A stretch of 64,000 nt of DNA from Streptococcus macedonicus ACA-DC 198 (lineage in GTDB: Bacteria > Bacillota > Bacilli > Lactobacillales > Streptococcaceae), in NCBI GenBank assembly GCA_000283635.1, contig HE613569.1:1637501-1701500 (forward strand). Reading direction: 5' to 3'. Below are positions 43,478 through 53,985 of the stretch, piece after piece. The notes beneath the pieces are model-generated. The model did not search any database. It saw only the letters and a program-made list of their open reading frames with translations, and was not told where the DNA came from. The position numbers were made by a program, and so were the translations under genes. The first letter of the stretch is position 1, and each line of letters starts with the position of its first letter.

Positions 43478-46400
43478 TTAATCGACACCTAAAATTTCTT
43501 TAATATCTTCAATGGTCATGCTAGCACGTGTTTCATTACCGTCAAGTACCGTTGTTACAAGATTTTTCTTGCTTTCTTGCATCTCTAAAATTTTCTCTTC
43601 AATGGTTCCGCGCGTAATCAAACGATAAACTTCGACATTTTCTTTTTGACCAATACGGTGGGCGCGGCTAATGGCTTGCATTTCAACAGCTGGATTCCAC
43701 CAAAGGTCAATCAAGATAACGGTATCGGCACCAGTCAAGTTAAGTCCTACACCACCTGCTTTCAAAGAAATTAAGAAGGTGTCTTTTGATCCATTATTAA
43801 ATGCTCGTGTCATTTCTTGACGGACATTCGCTGGTGTTGACCCCGTAATCTTATAGGAGGTTAAGCCAAGCTTTTCCATTTCTTTTTCCGCAATATCAAG
43901 CATCCCTCTAAATTGTGAAAAGATAAGAGCACGGTGTCCATTTTCCTTGATTTGTGTCAAAAGAGTGCGAAGGCTGTCTAGTTTGCCACTTTCTCCATTG
44001 TAATCCATAAAGAGACTTGGCGTGTCACAAATTTGGCGTAAACGGGTAATTCCTGATAGAATCTCAATCTTACGGCGATTAATATCAGCATCAGATGCTC
44101 CTGCAATCGTTTCTTGCATTTGTCGAAGCTGTGCTAAATAAATCGCTTTTTGCTTATGGTCAAGCTCATTAGGATAATTAATTTCTATCAAATCTGGCAA
44201 TTCTGGAAGAACTTCTTCTTTACGGCGACGCATGATAAATGGCTTAATAAAACGCGCCACTTGCTTAGCTTCCATTTTGAGGAAACGTTTTTTATCTGGC
44301 AATAATCCTGGCAAAACAATTTGGAAAATTGACCAGATTTCCAATAATTTATTTTCAATCGGTGTCCCAGAAAGTGCAAAACAATTTTTAACCTCAAATT
44401 GGCGCAAATAGTGAGCAATCTTAGTTTGTGTATTTTTCATCACTTGCGCTTCATCCAAAATCAAATAATCAAAATTCAACTGGCTATATTCGTCAAAATC
44501 TTGACGGAAAGAGGAATAACTCGTAATCACAACTTGATGATTTTGTGAAATAATATCATCACGCACTGATTTTAAACCGTAAGCCACAACGACATCAATT
44601 TCTGGTGCAAAGCGGGTAAATTCATCCTGCCAGTTGTAAATCAAACTTGACGGTGATAGAATCAAAATGCGTGTCTCTGACGTTAATTTAGAGGCTAGAA
44701 AAGCAATTGTTTGTAAGGTCTTACCAAGACCCATATCATCTGCTAAAATGCCACCAAAGCCGTAATGATCAAGCATAGATAACCAACGGACACCAGTCAC
44801 CTGATAATCTCGTAACTGCGTGTTTAAATTTGGAATAGTGACCTCAAAACTTTCTGGGTGTCTCAAATCGTGCGCCAACTGTTCAACTTCTTTTGAAAAT
44901 ATTACACGGTCATTGCCTTGGAATAAATCTGAAATTTGGAACGCTGAAATAGCTTCTAGTTGCAAATGTCCATTTTTCAGCCGTTTAGCTCGTAAATTTT
45001 GCAAAGCATTGCTGACACGTTGTGTTTCCTCATCAAAGACAACTAATTTACCAGCGTCATTAACAAAATAAGGTTGATTTTTAAAAAGTGCTTCTAAGGC
45101 ATCATCAATATCATTTTCAAAAATGGTTGAAAAATCAAAAGAAATATCCAACAAACCACCATTTGTCTGAACAGAAACTTGTGGGTGCTCAAACTGACGC
45201 ATTTCTTTAAGGTCATCAGACAAGGTTACCTTACCCAAACGTTCCAATTGTTCCAAGGTATTGGTAAAGAAGTCGTACAACTCTTCATTTGCCAATGGTG
45301 CATGGTAAGATGAAAACGAGGCAGCAAAACCATTGGCTTCTAAAGTCCTAAACACACGCTCTTCATGCTTAAAATGACTAGCAAATGGTAAGTCTTCAAG
45401 TTCACGTTTACTACTGACCTTAACTATACCATAATCAAAAGTCACCTTTAAAGCAATCTCTTGGTATTCATTTAACATTAAATGAAAAGAAGGTACAAAA
45501 TCATGAATTTCAAAACTTTTCGGAGCTTCAACCACTCCAAGCTCTTTAAAATCAAGTAAACTAGCAGCTAATTTTGCTTGGTCATCCAAATCAAAGAACA
45601 GATGCTTCGCTAAATCAGACTCAATCGGCAGGCTACGAACAGCGGCTAAGATTTTTTGTTGCTTCAAATTCAAACCGTAAATTATACCATTTGTGAATAA
45701 GAAAGCATTGTCAAAAAGTGGCTGAAATGTTTTTTCTGTAATAACCAGTTCAATTGATTGACGGTGAACAATGACTTTAAATGACAACAACCCTTCTGAG
45801 CCATCTAATAGTCTAAAAACCAGTTGCCCATAATTCTGATGATTGTGCTCAAATGAGAAATCATAAAGCTCGTTTAACAATGAAACGCCTTCCTCAAATG
45901 TCCCACTTGTCAACGCAAGATTTCGACCGTGATTTGGCAAAATATACTCCAAATCAACACGGTCACTATCTGGCAAAACACGCCATAAAAATTGAATCAA
46001 GTCTTGACTAGCTTCATCAAATTGAATCAAAGACAAGGGTTCAAAATAATGTTTCCCAATTTGATAGTAGCCTTCGCTTTTAACAACCGCTAAAAAGGCT
46101 TTAATATCTCGGACAACATAAGCACGTTCATCAGGCAAACGATTAATTTTTAACGTCCACCAATAATCTGATGAATAGGGACTCTGACTACCATAAGCTG
46201 CTAAACGGTATTTTGTTGTATCGTCATCGTTGATAACCAAGCTGTCCAAAAAGACACTACCAAATGAGGTCACTTTTTTCGTTTCTTGATGAATTTCTTG
46301 ATGTGAACTAAGTTCATCTGACAACTCTTTGCCTTCCGTGTTATTTTTTAGGAAGTACTCTAGAGCCGCTAAATGCTCACAATATTTTTTCTTGGCAAAC

Positions 46401-46567
46401 AGGTCACAATCACACCTGACCTGTTCATCTTCTAAAGCATACTGAAGATGATGTGCACCAACTTTGGCTTGAATTACTTCTTCTCGTTTACTAACAATAT
46501 CAACCAAACCTTGTTCGTAAAGTTCTATCCCCTGATTGCGAATTCGACCTGGAATCATTCTACCCAT
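43478..46567 (-). CDS. SNF2-family helicase with SWIM zinc finger
   Basis: This 1029-residue protein has a SWIM zinc finger at about residues 45-75 ('VRCDCDLFAKKKYCEHLAAL'), a long middle region and a C-terminal SNF2 ATPase from about residue 570: Walker A 'DDMGLGKTLQ', motif II 'LDEAQVMKN' (DEAQ), 'SGTPIENK', and the helicase C motif 'AISRAHRIGQ'. SNF2 proteins move along double-stranded DNA; the bacterial role is poorly known. Two in-frame ATGs are possible (46567 and 46558). It follows der. Confidence 0.93.
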   Translation of the reverse strand: MGRMIPGRIRNQGIELYEQGLVDIVSKREEVIQAKVGAHHLQYALEDEQVRCDCDLFAKKKYCEHLAALEYFLKNNTEGKELSDELSSHQEIHQETKKVTSFGSVFLDSLVINDDDTTKYRLAAYGSQSPYSSDYWWTLKINRLPDERAYVVRDIKAFLAVVKSEGYYQIGKHYFEPLSLIQFDEASQDLIQFLWRVLPDSDRVDLEYILPNHGRNLALTSGTFEEGVSLLNELYDFSFEHNHQNYGQLVFRLLDGSEGLLSFKVIVHRQSIELVITEKTFQPLFDNAFLFTNGIIYGLNLKQQKILAAVRSLPIESDLAKHLFFDLDDQAKLAASLLDFKELGVVEAPKSFEIHDFVPSFHLMLNEYQEIALKVTFDYGIVKVSSKRELEDLPFASHFKHEERVFRTLEANGFAASFSSYHAPLANEELYDFFTNTLEQLERLGKVTLSDDLKEMRQFEHPQVSVQTNGGLLDISFDFSTIFENDIDDALEALFKNQPYFVNDAGKLVVFDEETQRVSNALQNLRAKRLKNGHLQLEAISAFQISDLFQGNDRVIFSKEVEQLAHDLRHPESFEVTIPNLNTQLRDYQVTGVRWLSMLDHYGFGGILADDMGLGKTLQTIAFLASKLTSETRILILSPSSLIYNWQDEFTRFAPEIDVVVAYGLKSVRDDIISQNHQVVITSYSSFRQDFDEYSQLNFDYLILDEAQVMKNTQTKIAHYLRQFEVKNCFALSGTPIENKLLEIWSIFQIVLPGLLPDKKRFLKMEAKQVARFIKPFIMRRRKEEVLPELPDLIEINYPNELDHKQKAIYLAQLRQMQETIAGASDADINRRKIEILSGITRLRQICDTPSLFMDYNGESGKLDSLRTLLTQIKENGHRALIFSQFRGMLDIAEKEMEKLGLTSYKITGSTPANVRQEMTRAFNNGSKDTFLISLKAGGVGLNLTGADTVILIDLWWNPAVEMQAISRAHRIGQKENVEVYRLITRGTIEEKILEMQESKKNLVTTVLDGNETRASMTIEDIKEILGVD

Positions 46568-46682
46568 TCTTAGCCACCACCTTTTTCCTTATCCTTTTAT
46601 TATATCAAATTCAGCCTTCTTTAGCTTGAAAAAATAATCCTTTTGATTTTATTTTTAGCCATATTTTCCAAATGCAGCAAAA

Positions 46683-46704
46683 AAAGCACCGTTTGTGGTG
46701 CTTT
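46683..46704 (-). terminator. der terminator
   Basis: AAAGCACC / GGTGCTTT stem followed by a run of seven T on the minus strand. Confidence 0.85.
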
Positions 46705-46710
46705 TAAATC

Positions 46711-48021
46711 TTATTTGCGTTTGCGGGCAATCAAATTGATTGGTGTGCCTTCAAAACCGAAAGCTGCACGGATTTGATTTTCCAAGAAACGCATATATGA
46801 GAAGTGCATGAGTTCTTCTTCGTTAACAAAGATAACAAACGTTGGTGGTTTAACAGAAACTTGTGTGCCGTAGAAGATTTTCAACCGTTTCCCTTTATCT
46901 GTTGGTGTTGGGTTGATAGCAATGGCATCCATGATAACATCATTAAGCACAGCTGATGGAATACGTTTGTTTTGGCTTGCGCTAATTTTCTTAATCATAT
47001 CAGGTAATTTGTTCAAGCGTTGTTTTGTCGCCGCTGAAACAAAGATAATTGGTGCATATGACAAGAATTGGAATTGGTCACGAATGTCTTCTTCCCATCT
47101 TGCAACTGTATGATTATCTTTTTCAATCGTATCCCACTTGTTAACAACGATAATGATTCCTTTACCAGCTTCGTGAGCAAATCCTGCAATACGTTTATCG
47201 TACTCACGAATTCCTTCTTCGGCATTGATAACCATAAGAACGATATCTGAACGGTCAATGGCACGCATTGAACGCATTACTGAATATTTTTCAGTATTTT
47301 CATAAACCTTACCAGATTTACGCATACCTGCGGTGTCAATCATTGTGTATTCTTGACCTTCGCTATCAGTAAAGTTTGTGTCAATAGCATCACGTGTTGT
47401 CCCTGCAATTGGGCTTGCAATCACACGTTCTTCACCAAGAATCGCGTTTATCAAACTTGATTTACCAACATTTGGACGACCAATCAAACTGAATTTGATA
47501 ATATCTGGATTTTCGTCTTCTTCTTCAACAGGCAGATTTTCAACGATAGCATCCAAGACATCCCCCGTACCAATCCCATGAACAGATGACACCGGGTATG
47601 GATCCCCAAGACCAAGTGAGTAAAAGTCGTAAATATCACTACGCATTTCAGGGTTGTCAACTTTATTGACCACTAAAATCACTGGTTTATTAGTACGATA
47701 CAAGATTTTTGAAACATATTCATCAGCATCTGTAACGCCTTCTTTTCCTGAAACCACAAACACGATAACATCTGCTTCAGTCATCGCAATGTTTGCTTGT
47801 TGTTTGATTTGTTCCATAAATGGCGCATCAACGTCATCAATACCACCAGTATCAATCAATGAAAACTTGCGGTTAAGCCATTCACCTGTTGTGTAAATGC
47901 GGTCGCGTGTAACACCTTCGACATCTTCCACAATTGAAATGCGCTCACCTGCGATACGGTTAAACAAAGTCGATTTTCCAACATTTGGACGCCCGACAAT
48001 AGCAACAGTAGGTAAAACCAT
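46711..48021 (-). CDS. der: GTPase Der
   Basis: This 436-residue GTPase has two tandem G domains ('[12 protein letters not shown]' and '[12 protein letters not shown]', each with an NKVD or NKWD base motif) and a C-terminal KH-like domain, and is required for 50S ribosome assembly. GAGGAA precedes the ATG. dnaI lies upstream, separated by 151 bp. Confidence 0.97.
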   Translation of the reverse strand: MVLPTVAIVGRPNVGKSTLFNRIAGERISIVEDVEGVTRDRIYTTGEWLNRKFSLIDTGGIDDVDAPFMEQIKQQANIAMTEADVIVFVVSGKEGVTDADEYVSKILYRTNKPVILVVNKVDNPEMRSDIYDFYSLGLGDPYPVSSVHGIGTGDVLDAIVENLPVEEEDENPDIIKFSLIGRPNVGKSSLINAILGEERVIASPIAGTTRDAIDTNFTDSEGQEYTMIDTAGMRKSGKVYENTEKYSVMRSMRAIDRSDIVLMVINAEEGIREYDKRIAGFAHEAGKGIIIVVNKWDTIEKDNHTVARWEEDIRDQFQFLSYAPIIFVSAATKQRLNKLPDMIKKISASQNKRIPSAVLNDVIMDAIAINPTPTDKGKRLKIFYGTQVSVKPPTFVIFVNEEELMHFSYMRFLENQIRAAFGFEGTPINLIARKRK

Positions 48022-48172
48022 AATTCCTCTAGTACCAGCTTCGTTAAAACAGTCTCAACTATTTTAAGTGGATTTTTCCACACGAAAGACATTTTGATTT
48101 CTCAAAAATGCCTTTGTCGAATTTATTCCTTTCAAATTCTTTTATCTATTTATCACTTTTAATGATTTACGA

Positions 48173-49078
48173 TTAGCGACGATTATTGCCTTGCAGATGA
48201 ATTTCACGAGCCAAATAACGAATACGCTCCATGACACGCTTTGCTTGCCACGTTTCATCACCCGAGCGTGATGCTGCAAAGTGTTCTTCAAGTCCTTTAA
48301 AATCAAGATTTGATGTAAAGAATGTCAAGAGATTTTCTTGCATTCGATATTGCAAAATAACCTGCAAAACATCATCACGAATCCATGGACTTTGTTGTTC
48401 TGCTCCAATATCATCAAGAACTAAAATTTCAGATTGTTTGATTTGGTCAATTTGCTCTTTCACTGTTCCTGTATTGATAGCATTTTTAATATCAACACAG
48501 AAAGTTGGAAAATGAAGCAAGGTCGTTGACTTGCCGTACTTGGCAGATAAACGATTTGCTAGATAAGCCATCAAATAAGACTTCCCAACACCAAAATTTC
48601 CAAAAACATAAAGCCCTTTTTGAGTTCCTGTCTCAAGATTTTTTTGATAATCGTTCAAATAATTGTAAATTTCAATACGATTTGGGTCTCCTAAATCAAG
48701 ATCATCTGTTGCAATGTGTTTGAGACTAGCTGGCAAGCCAATCAAAGTCACACGATTTTTAATATCTTGACGTTTTTTAGCCTCAACTAATTCGCGTGTT
48801 TCCAAATAAATGACATCTGCATAGCCCTCATTCATGCTAAGAGCAGGCTTGTACCCTTTAGCAATATAGGATTCATCCTGATTTTGAAATTTTTCACGCT
48901 CCACCATGAATTGATTAAACTTAGGTAGGCTACGGTTAATTTGCTCCTGAGTCAAGCCATTTGACGTGATAAAATCAGCAATTTCCTTATCTGCTAAAAT
49001 AACTTGGGTCAATTCATTAAGGTCTGTGCGACTTTGGCGAAGCTGTTTAGCCAAGGTTTGTCCGATTTTTTCCATCAC
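48173..49078 (-). CDS. dnaI: Primosomal helicase loader DnaI
   Basis: This 301-residue AAA+ ATPase loads the replicative helicase DnaC during restart and at oriC. The N-terminal 130 residues bind the helicase; Walker A is 'GNFGVGKSYL', Walker B 'EILVLDDIG', and Arg finger candidates lie in 'RVMERIRYLAREI'. AAGGAG precedes the ATG. dnaB is 7 bp upstream. Confidence 0.96.
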   Translation of the reverse strand: MMEKIGQTLAKQLRQSRTDLNELTQVILADKEIADFITSNGLTQEQINRSLPKFNQFMVEREKFQNQDESYIAKGYKPALSMNEGYADVIYLETRELVEAKKRQDIKNRVTLIGLPASLKHIATDDLDLGDPNRIEIYNYLNDYQKNLETGTQKGLYVFGNFGVGKSYLMAYLANRLSAKYGKSTTLLHFPTFCVDIKNAINTGTVKEQIDQIKQSEILVLDDIGAEQQSPWIRDDVLQVILQYRMQENLLTFFTSNLDFKGLEEHFAASRSGDETWQAKRVMERIRYLAREIHLQGNNRR

Positions 49079-49085
49079 TCGCTCC

Positions 49086-50246
49086 TTAATCTTCTAACAT
49101 GCTACGTTTGAGTTCTTCCAATTTCGCTTTTTCTTCAGCAGTAGCAACATGCTTGTATTCTTTTGCTGTCCATTCAGGGACATTGCTTTTAGCAACTTTT
49201 GCCTGTGCTTTACGGTCCTCTTTATTGCGTTGGGCAAAGCTGCGCATTTTTAAAACAGCAGCTTCAGCAGTCGTTATATTTTGATAGGCAAAATCATTGG
49301 CTACTTTCATAATGTAAGGTTTATTGAGATTAGCTGACTGCGTTTTATTTAACGTATAAAGCACCATGACATTAATCACTTCATCTAAAAAGCTCATGTT
49401 GGCTAATTCTTCCAACAATTTTCGCTCGCTCTCGGTAACCACCGCACGACGTGGTGCCTTGATTTTCTCCAAAAATTCTCTTGCATTAGCTTGCTTGGCT
49501 TCACGAATAATCACTTGTTCCTTGGTGTCAAATTGCTCTTTGCTTTGACCTTGTGATTTCGCATTTTTGGGTTGTTCCAACTGAACAGTCATTCGTTGTG
49601 GTGAAATTTTACCATTAATAGCCGTGCTTTTTGCCAAATGATAGGTATCAAACCAATTCATGGTGTACTTGTCAGCAAGGCTGTAAATCGAAACAACATC
49701 TGCTTTTTCATCTTTAAATTGCAGGCCATCACGCAACATCAAACGCTCAAAGCTATCCAAATCAAAATGATTTTTTGACACATTTGCTTTTGGCTTTGGT
49801 AGTTCTCCTGCTGAAAAAATATCCGAGAATTTTTTGGAAATATCTCTAGCCTCTTGCGGAATTTTAATATCCAGCTCAGCCACTGCAACATCACCAATTT
49901 CCTGCTCTAATAAGCGACGATACACAGGATTGCTAAGAAAAGTCTCACGGTTCAAAGCAGGTTGCAATTTTAAAACATAAGCATCACGTGTTTGGTACAA
50001 AATAAGCAAATCAACAGCAGTCAAAATTGCAAAAGCTTCTTCCACCTGACGCATGCTTAATTGCAAATGATTAAGAATCTCACTAAATTTGTGACGTTTA
50101 ACACCATCATCAAAAAATGCCAACAAATAATCATAAAGCAAAACCGCGTGATTTCCAATCACTGGGTGATACAGCTGGCTAAGACTATCAGAATCTAATA
50201 AAACCTTATTATTTTTGATATAAGAAAACTCATCGATTGGTCTCAT
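49086..50246 (-). CDS. dnaB: Replication initiation and membrane attachment protein DnaB
   Basis: This 386-residue Firmicutes DnaB (not the helicase) helps place the helicase and loader at oriC. It has the two DDBH domains: one at residues 1-110 with a winged helix, and a helical one at about residues 270-360. A Lys-rich tail follows. It overlaps the nrdR reading frame by 17 nt, with both genes in one operon with dnaI. Confidence 0.93.
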   Translation of the reverse strand: MRPIDEFSYIKNNKVLLDSDSLSQLYHPVIGNHAVLLYDYLLAFFDDGVKRHKFSEILNHLQLSMRQVEEAFAILTAVDLLILYQTRDAYVLKLQPALNRETFLSNPVYRRLLEQEIGDVAVAELDIKIPQEARDISKKFSDIFSAGELPKPKANVSKNHFDLDSFERLMLRDGLQFKDEKADVVSIYSLADKYTMNWFDTYHLAKSTAINGKISPQRMTVQLEQPKNAKSQGQSKEQFDTKEQVIIREAKQANAREFLEKIKAPRRAVVTESERKLLEELANMSFLDEVINVMVLYTLNKTQSANLNKPYIMKVANDFAYQNITTAEAAVLKMRSFAQRNKEDRKAQAKVAKSNVPEWTAKEYKHVATAEEKAKLEELKRSMLED

Positions 50247-50727
50247 CTAAATTACTTCTTTTCTTCTTACTATGAACTCGGTTAGTAATTTCTTGTAAAA
50301 GTTCTTCAATCTCATCGACGTCTTTAAACGATTTATAAACAGAGGCAAAACGTACATAAGTTATTTCATCAAGTTCAGCTAACTCATCCATGACAAGATT
50401 ACCAATGGCTGTACTCGGAACTTCACCTTCAAAGTCACTACGAACTTTTTGCTCAATACGTGAAACAACTTGTTCAATATCATCGCTCGATACTGGACGT
50501 TTTTGGGCACTTTGGAAAATACCATTTAAAATCTTTTCACGAGAAAATTGTTCACGCATTCCATCTTTTTTAATGACTAGTAAGGGCAATTCTTCAACAC
50601 GTTCAAAAGTAGTGAAACGTGCATGGCAATTTTCACATTCTCGACGACGTCTAATAGTATTTCCATCTTCAGCTTGACGACTATCAATAACACTTGATTT
50701 ATTATAATTACATTTTGGACAACGCAT
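50230..50727 (-). CDS. nrdR: Transcriptional repressor NrdR
   Basis: This 165-residue regulator of ribonucleotide reductase genes has a zinc ribbon ('[17 protein letters not shown]' and '[10 protein letters not shown]') and an ATP-cone domain (about residues 47-140) that senses dATP. I chose 50727, giving the family N-terminus MRCPKC, with GGGGTG 5 nt upstream; a 7-codon upstream extension is less likely. Its 3' end overlaps dnaB. Confidence 0.96.
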   Translation of the reverse strand: MRCPKCNYNKSSVIDSRQAEDGNTIRRRRECENCHARFTTFERVEELPLLVIKKDGMREQFSREKILNGIFQSAQKRPVSSDDIEQVVSRIEQKVRSDFEGEVPSTAIGNLVMDELAELDEITYVRFASVYKSFKDVDEIEELLQEITNRVHSKKKRSNLDETNR

Positions 50728-50748
50728 GCAAACACCCCATTCTGCCAA

Positions 50749-50915
50749 TTGTTTTAATACTTTATTTTAACATAAAATCAATCATTATGAAAGTAATACC
50801 AGTTTGACCATATCAATCAAACGATTTCCCATTTCTTAAACCTTATCCCTTTTCTAATAAAAAATAATTGTTCAATCATGCTTTATTAGAAAAACGAACA
50901 GACCGAGAGAAAAAC
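50749..50915. other. Intergenic region nrdR-covS
   Basis: It includes the covS terminator and the nrdR upstream region. No known RNA or ORF is seen. Confidence 0.45.
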
Positions 50916-50925
50916 TCAGTCTGTT
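50897..50925 (-). terminator. covRS terminator
   Basis: AACAGAC / GTCTGTT stem extended by GAG/CTC, followed by GTTTTTC on the minus strand; it overlaps the end of covS. Confidence 0.7.
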
Positions 50926-52400
50926 TTATCTTGTTTTGTCATAAGTCGTGGAATAACTAACGTAAACTCTGAACCCTCATTAACAATACTGTTAACACTG
51001 ATATTAAGCTCATAAGCATCAACAATCTGTTTAAGGATAGCCAAGCCAATTCCAAGACCTCCTTGTGTTGAAACACGATTACGTGATTTATCTGTTCGAT
51101 AAAATCGTTCAAAAATATATTTCAGGTCTTCCTGAGAAATTCCTTCCCCTTCATCTCTAACTTTGACAACAGCGTCAGATCCTTGAAGCTCCAAACTAAC
51201 ATGAATCGTTTTACTTCCTGAAGAATATTTTACACCATTATCAATTAAAATCAAAATTGCCTGTTCAAAGTGATTTTTGTAAATTTCTGCAAAGACACAC
51301 TCCTCCACACTTGTTGAAAATTGAAAATTAAAATCTGGATGCAAAATACGAAAATTTCCCAAAACATAGTCAATTGATTTCTTCAAGTCTGTTTTTCCAC
51401 CTTTGTGTAGATCAAAACTTCCCTGAACACGAACCATATCTAGCATTTCATTAACCATAATGGACATTCGATCGATTTCATGATAAGCAGCATCTAAACT
51501 TTCTTCAAGAATATGTTGGTCTTCTTTTCCCCAACGTTTCAGTAAACCAAGATGTCCCTTAATAACTGCAATCGGTGTTCGTAATTCATGACTAACATCA
51601 CTAACAAAACGCGCTTGTCTTTTAGTATACCCTTCAATTTGATCTAACAATTTATCAAAGTTAGCAGAAATTTCTTCAATTTCATCTCCAGAGTGAATAT
51701 CACTACGGACAGTCAAATCGCCAGGATTTTCAGCAATATTACTAACAATTCCTTGAAATTCTTCCAACGGACGTAAAAAGCGTTTTGTTGAAGAGAAAAG
51801 AACATATAAAATTAACCCAATCTCAACCAACTCTGTAATCAAAAGGATTACCACAAGACAATGTCGCATTAGATAGTAGGAGCTAAAGTGTTGAAAAAGC
51901 GTCACATAACCCATAACTTCTCTTGTGTTTTTGGAGTAAATTTTCGCCGTTGCATAGTAACCTGTAAAAGCAGGTGCATGGTAGATTTTTGTCTTGCCAA
52001 CTGTACCTGTTTTAAAATTTGCAACTGACTTATCAGTCGTTAAAACTAATTGCTTATCCTTGTTAAAAATGGCGACTTCTTGATTATCAGAAGTCAAATC
52101 ATCAATCCCACCACTTTTATCTAGGATATATTGGGCATCATCTTCCTCAACAAGTGACTCCGTAGCATTATACTCATCCAACAAATCCAAAAGATTGTCA
52201 ACTGTTAGTGAGCTTTCTTGAGACAAAAAATTTCTCACTACTTCGGCACTTTGTTCAACATCATAACGCTCACGTGCTAAAAAGATTTGGGTAGTTCCAA
52301 AGTACACGATTAGATTAAAAAGAGTTAACACAAGGAGAATCCGAAGCAAAGAGAAAATCGATATTTTTCTAGATAAAGACTTTTCTTCCCATTTTATCAT
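50916..52400 (-). CDS. covS: Sensor histidine kinase CovS (CsrS)
   Basis: This 494-residue kinase has membrane helices at about residues 17-40 and 180-205, a 140-residue outside sensor loop, a HAMP linker, the phosphoaccepting His271 in 'SDVSHELRTPIAVI' and a C-terminal ATPase domain ('LILIDNGVKYS', 'DEGEGIS', 'GGLGIGLAI'). It controls CovR phosphorylation and so virulence and capsule gene expression in streptococci, responding to Mg2+ and antimicrobial peptides in S. pyogenes. The ATG overlaps the covR stop by one base (TAATG). Confidence 0.94.
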   Translation of the reverse strand: MIKWEEKSLSRKISIFSLLRILLVLTLFNLIVYFGTTQIFLARERYDVEQSAEVVRNFLSQESSLTVDNLLDLLDEYNATESLVEEDDAQYILDKSGGIDDLTSDNQEVAIFNKDKQLVLTTDKSVANFKTGTVGKTKIYHAPAFTGYYATAKIYSKNTREVMGYVTLFQHFSSYYLMRHCLVVILLITELVEIGLILYVLFSSTKRFLRPLEEFQGIVSNIAENPGDLTVRSDIHSGDEIEEISANFDKLLDQIEGYTKRQARFVSDVSHELRTPIAVIKGHLGLLKRWGKEDQHILEESLDAAYHEIDRMSIMVNEMLDMVRVQGSFDLHKGGKTDLKKSIDYVLGNFRILHPDFNFQFSTSVEECVFAEIYKNHFEQAILILIDNGVKYSSGSKTIHVSLELQGSDAVVKVRDEGEGISQEDLKYIFERFYRTDKSRNRVSTQGGLGIGLAILKQIVDAYELNISVNSIVNEGSEFTLVIPRLMTKQDKTD

Positions 52401-53092
52401 TATTTTTCTCGAATAATGTATCCCATTCCACGAACTGTTTGAATGTAAGATTCTTTACCTGGAATATCGACTTTTCCGCGAAGGTAACGGATATAAACAT
52501 CAACAACATTTGTCTCAATATCTGTATCATATCTCCAAACACTAGACAATAATTCTTCACGTGTCATTACACGATTAACATTTGATAAAAGAACACTTAG
52601 CAAATCATATTCACGTTTTGTAAGTGAAATTTCATCATCACCTCGAACAGCAGAACGATTTTGAGGGTTTAAGCGTAGTCCAAGTAGCCCTTCTTTTCCT
52701 CGACTATCTTGTTCACGCTTAGATTCAACATCTTGACGACGAAAAACAGCACGGACACGAGCTAACAATTCTTCAATTGCAAATGGTTTAACAATATAGT
52801 CATCTGCACCACGATCAAGCCCAGCAACAACATCCATAATTGAATCACGAGCTGTCATCATAATAATAGAAGTCTCTTTTCCTAATCGAAGACGGCGTGT
52901 AATTTCAAAACCATCCATATCTGGAAGCATCAAGTCTAACAAAATTAAATCAAAATCATCATCTAGAGCTGTTTGTAGGCCAAGTCGTCCATTATTTTCT
53001 ACTACTACTGAATAACCTTCATGTTGCAACTCTAAAGATACAAAACGTGCAAGATTTTTTTCATCTTCAATAATTAAAATCTTTTTACTCAT
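52400..53092 (-). CDS. covR: Response regulator CovR (CsrR)
   Basis: This 230-residue OmpR-family regulator has the receiver domain (residues 1-120, phosphorylation site Asp53 in 'LLDLMLPDMDG', acidic pair Glu9-Asp10) and a C-terminal winged helix ('LTKREYDLLSVLL', 'TNVVDVYIRYLRGKVD'). It is mainly a repressor. I placed the start at 53092 (MSKKILIIE); 17 upstream codons are open but not family-like. AAGGTTGGTGA precedes it. Confidence 0.96.
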   Translation of the reverse strand: MSKKILIIEDEKNLARFVSLELQHEGYSVVVENNGRLGLQTALDDDFDLILLDLMLPDMDGFEITRRLRLGKETSIIMMTARDSIMDVVAGLDRGADDYIVKPFAIEELLARVRAVFRRQDVESKREQDSRGKEGLLGLRLNPQNRSAVRGDDEISLTKREYDLLSVLLSNVNRVMTREELLSSVWRYDTDIETNVVDVYIRYLRGKVDIPGKESYIQTVRGMGYIIREK

Positions 53093-53324
53093 TGTCACCA
53101 ACCTTTTATTAATTTTTAAAGATTTAAAATCTCTTTTTTGCAAAAGTATACTACCTCTGTCAAAAATGACTTCCTATTAGCATGAGAATAAAATTACATT
53201 TTTATTATTTTATTACATCTTTCTGAAAAAGCAAAAACAAAGATAAGTATATTATATAGCCTTAAAAGTATATCAAAGTGTTAACGATAATTCAAGAATA
53301 TTTTATTTTTTAATAAAAATAAAA
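53093..53324. other. covR upstream region
   Basis: This AT-rich 232-bp stretch holds the covR promoter: a TATAAT near 53250 on the minus strand and TTGATA upstream with short spacing. No other gene or RNA is seen. Confidence 0.4.
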
Positions 53325-53861
53325 TTAATCTTCAAACAATCCATTTAAAGCAGAAAATGGATTATTCTCCTTTTTCTTTTCATCTTGTAGCACATCATAT
53401 TGTTCTTCTGTCAAAACTGACCAGTCATTTCCTGATGGCATTACATTAGAATTTCGTTCTTCCTTACTTAAAATTTGCATAGGAATTGTCAACAAAATAT
53501 TATCAATAACACTTTCTTCTAAATCAATATAGTCCTCCTCAAGTACCAAGACAAGATTTTCTCTAACAAGTTCTTCTTTTGTATGAATATCCGCCATTTC
53601 AATAAAAATTTCTGAAATTTTCTCAATCTGGTGTACGTCAACAGGCAACATTGAGCGGCTTGAAGGTAATGTAATTGTATAATCGAGTGTATAATTTAAT
53701 AAATATAAACCATCATCATAGGCAACATTACCTTGCACAAAAATTCCCTTAACGTCCAACACATCTTTGTTACGTTCTGCTAATTTTTCTTTAATATCTA
53801 AAGAAAGATTGAAACTAATACCATCTGGATTCTTTTTTATTTCCGAAATTGAAAACATCAT
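53325..53861 (-). CDS. YceD/DUF177 protein
   Basis: This 178-residue DUF177 protein ('VQGNVAYDDGLYLLNYTLDYTITLPSSRSMLPV' region) is linked to 23S rRNA accumulation in E. coli and, in most bacteria, precedes rpmF; rpmF is not adjacent here. Two ATGs follow GAGGT. It seems monocistronic. Confidence 0.85.
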   Translation of the reverse strand: MMFSISEIKKNPDGISFNLSLDIKEKLAERNKDVLDVKGIFVQGNVAYDDGLYLLNYTLDYTITLPSSRSMLPVDVHQIEKISEIFIEMADIHTKEELVRENLVLVLEEDYIDLEESVIDNILLTIPMQILSKEERNSNVMPSGNDWSVLTEEQYDVLQDEKKKENNPFSALNGLFED

Positions 53862-53948
53862 TATTACCTCTTTTAAATTTCTCTACTATTATATCAACTT
53901 TTTAGAGTATTGTCTGTATATATTCTATCAATAAATAATTTATTATAA

Positions 53949-53978
53949 AAGAACTTCACACCTTAAAATGAAGTTCTT
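53949..53978 (-). terminator. htpX terminator
   Basis: AAGAACTTCA / TGAAGTTCTT 10-bp stem followed by TTATAAT on the minus strand. Confidence 0.75.
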
Positions 53979-53985
53979 GATATTA

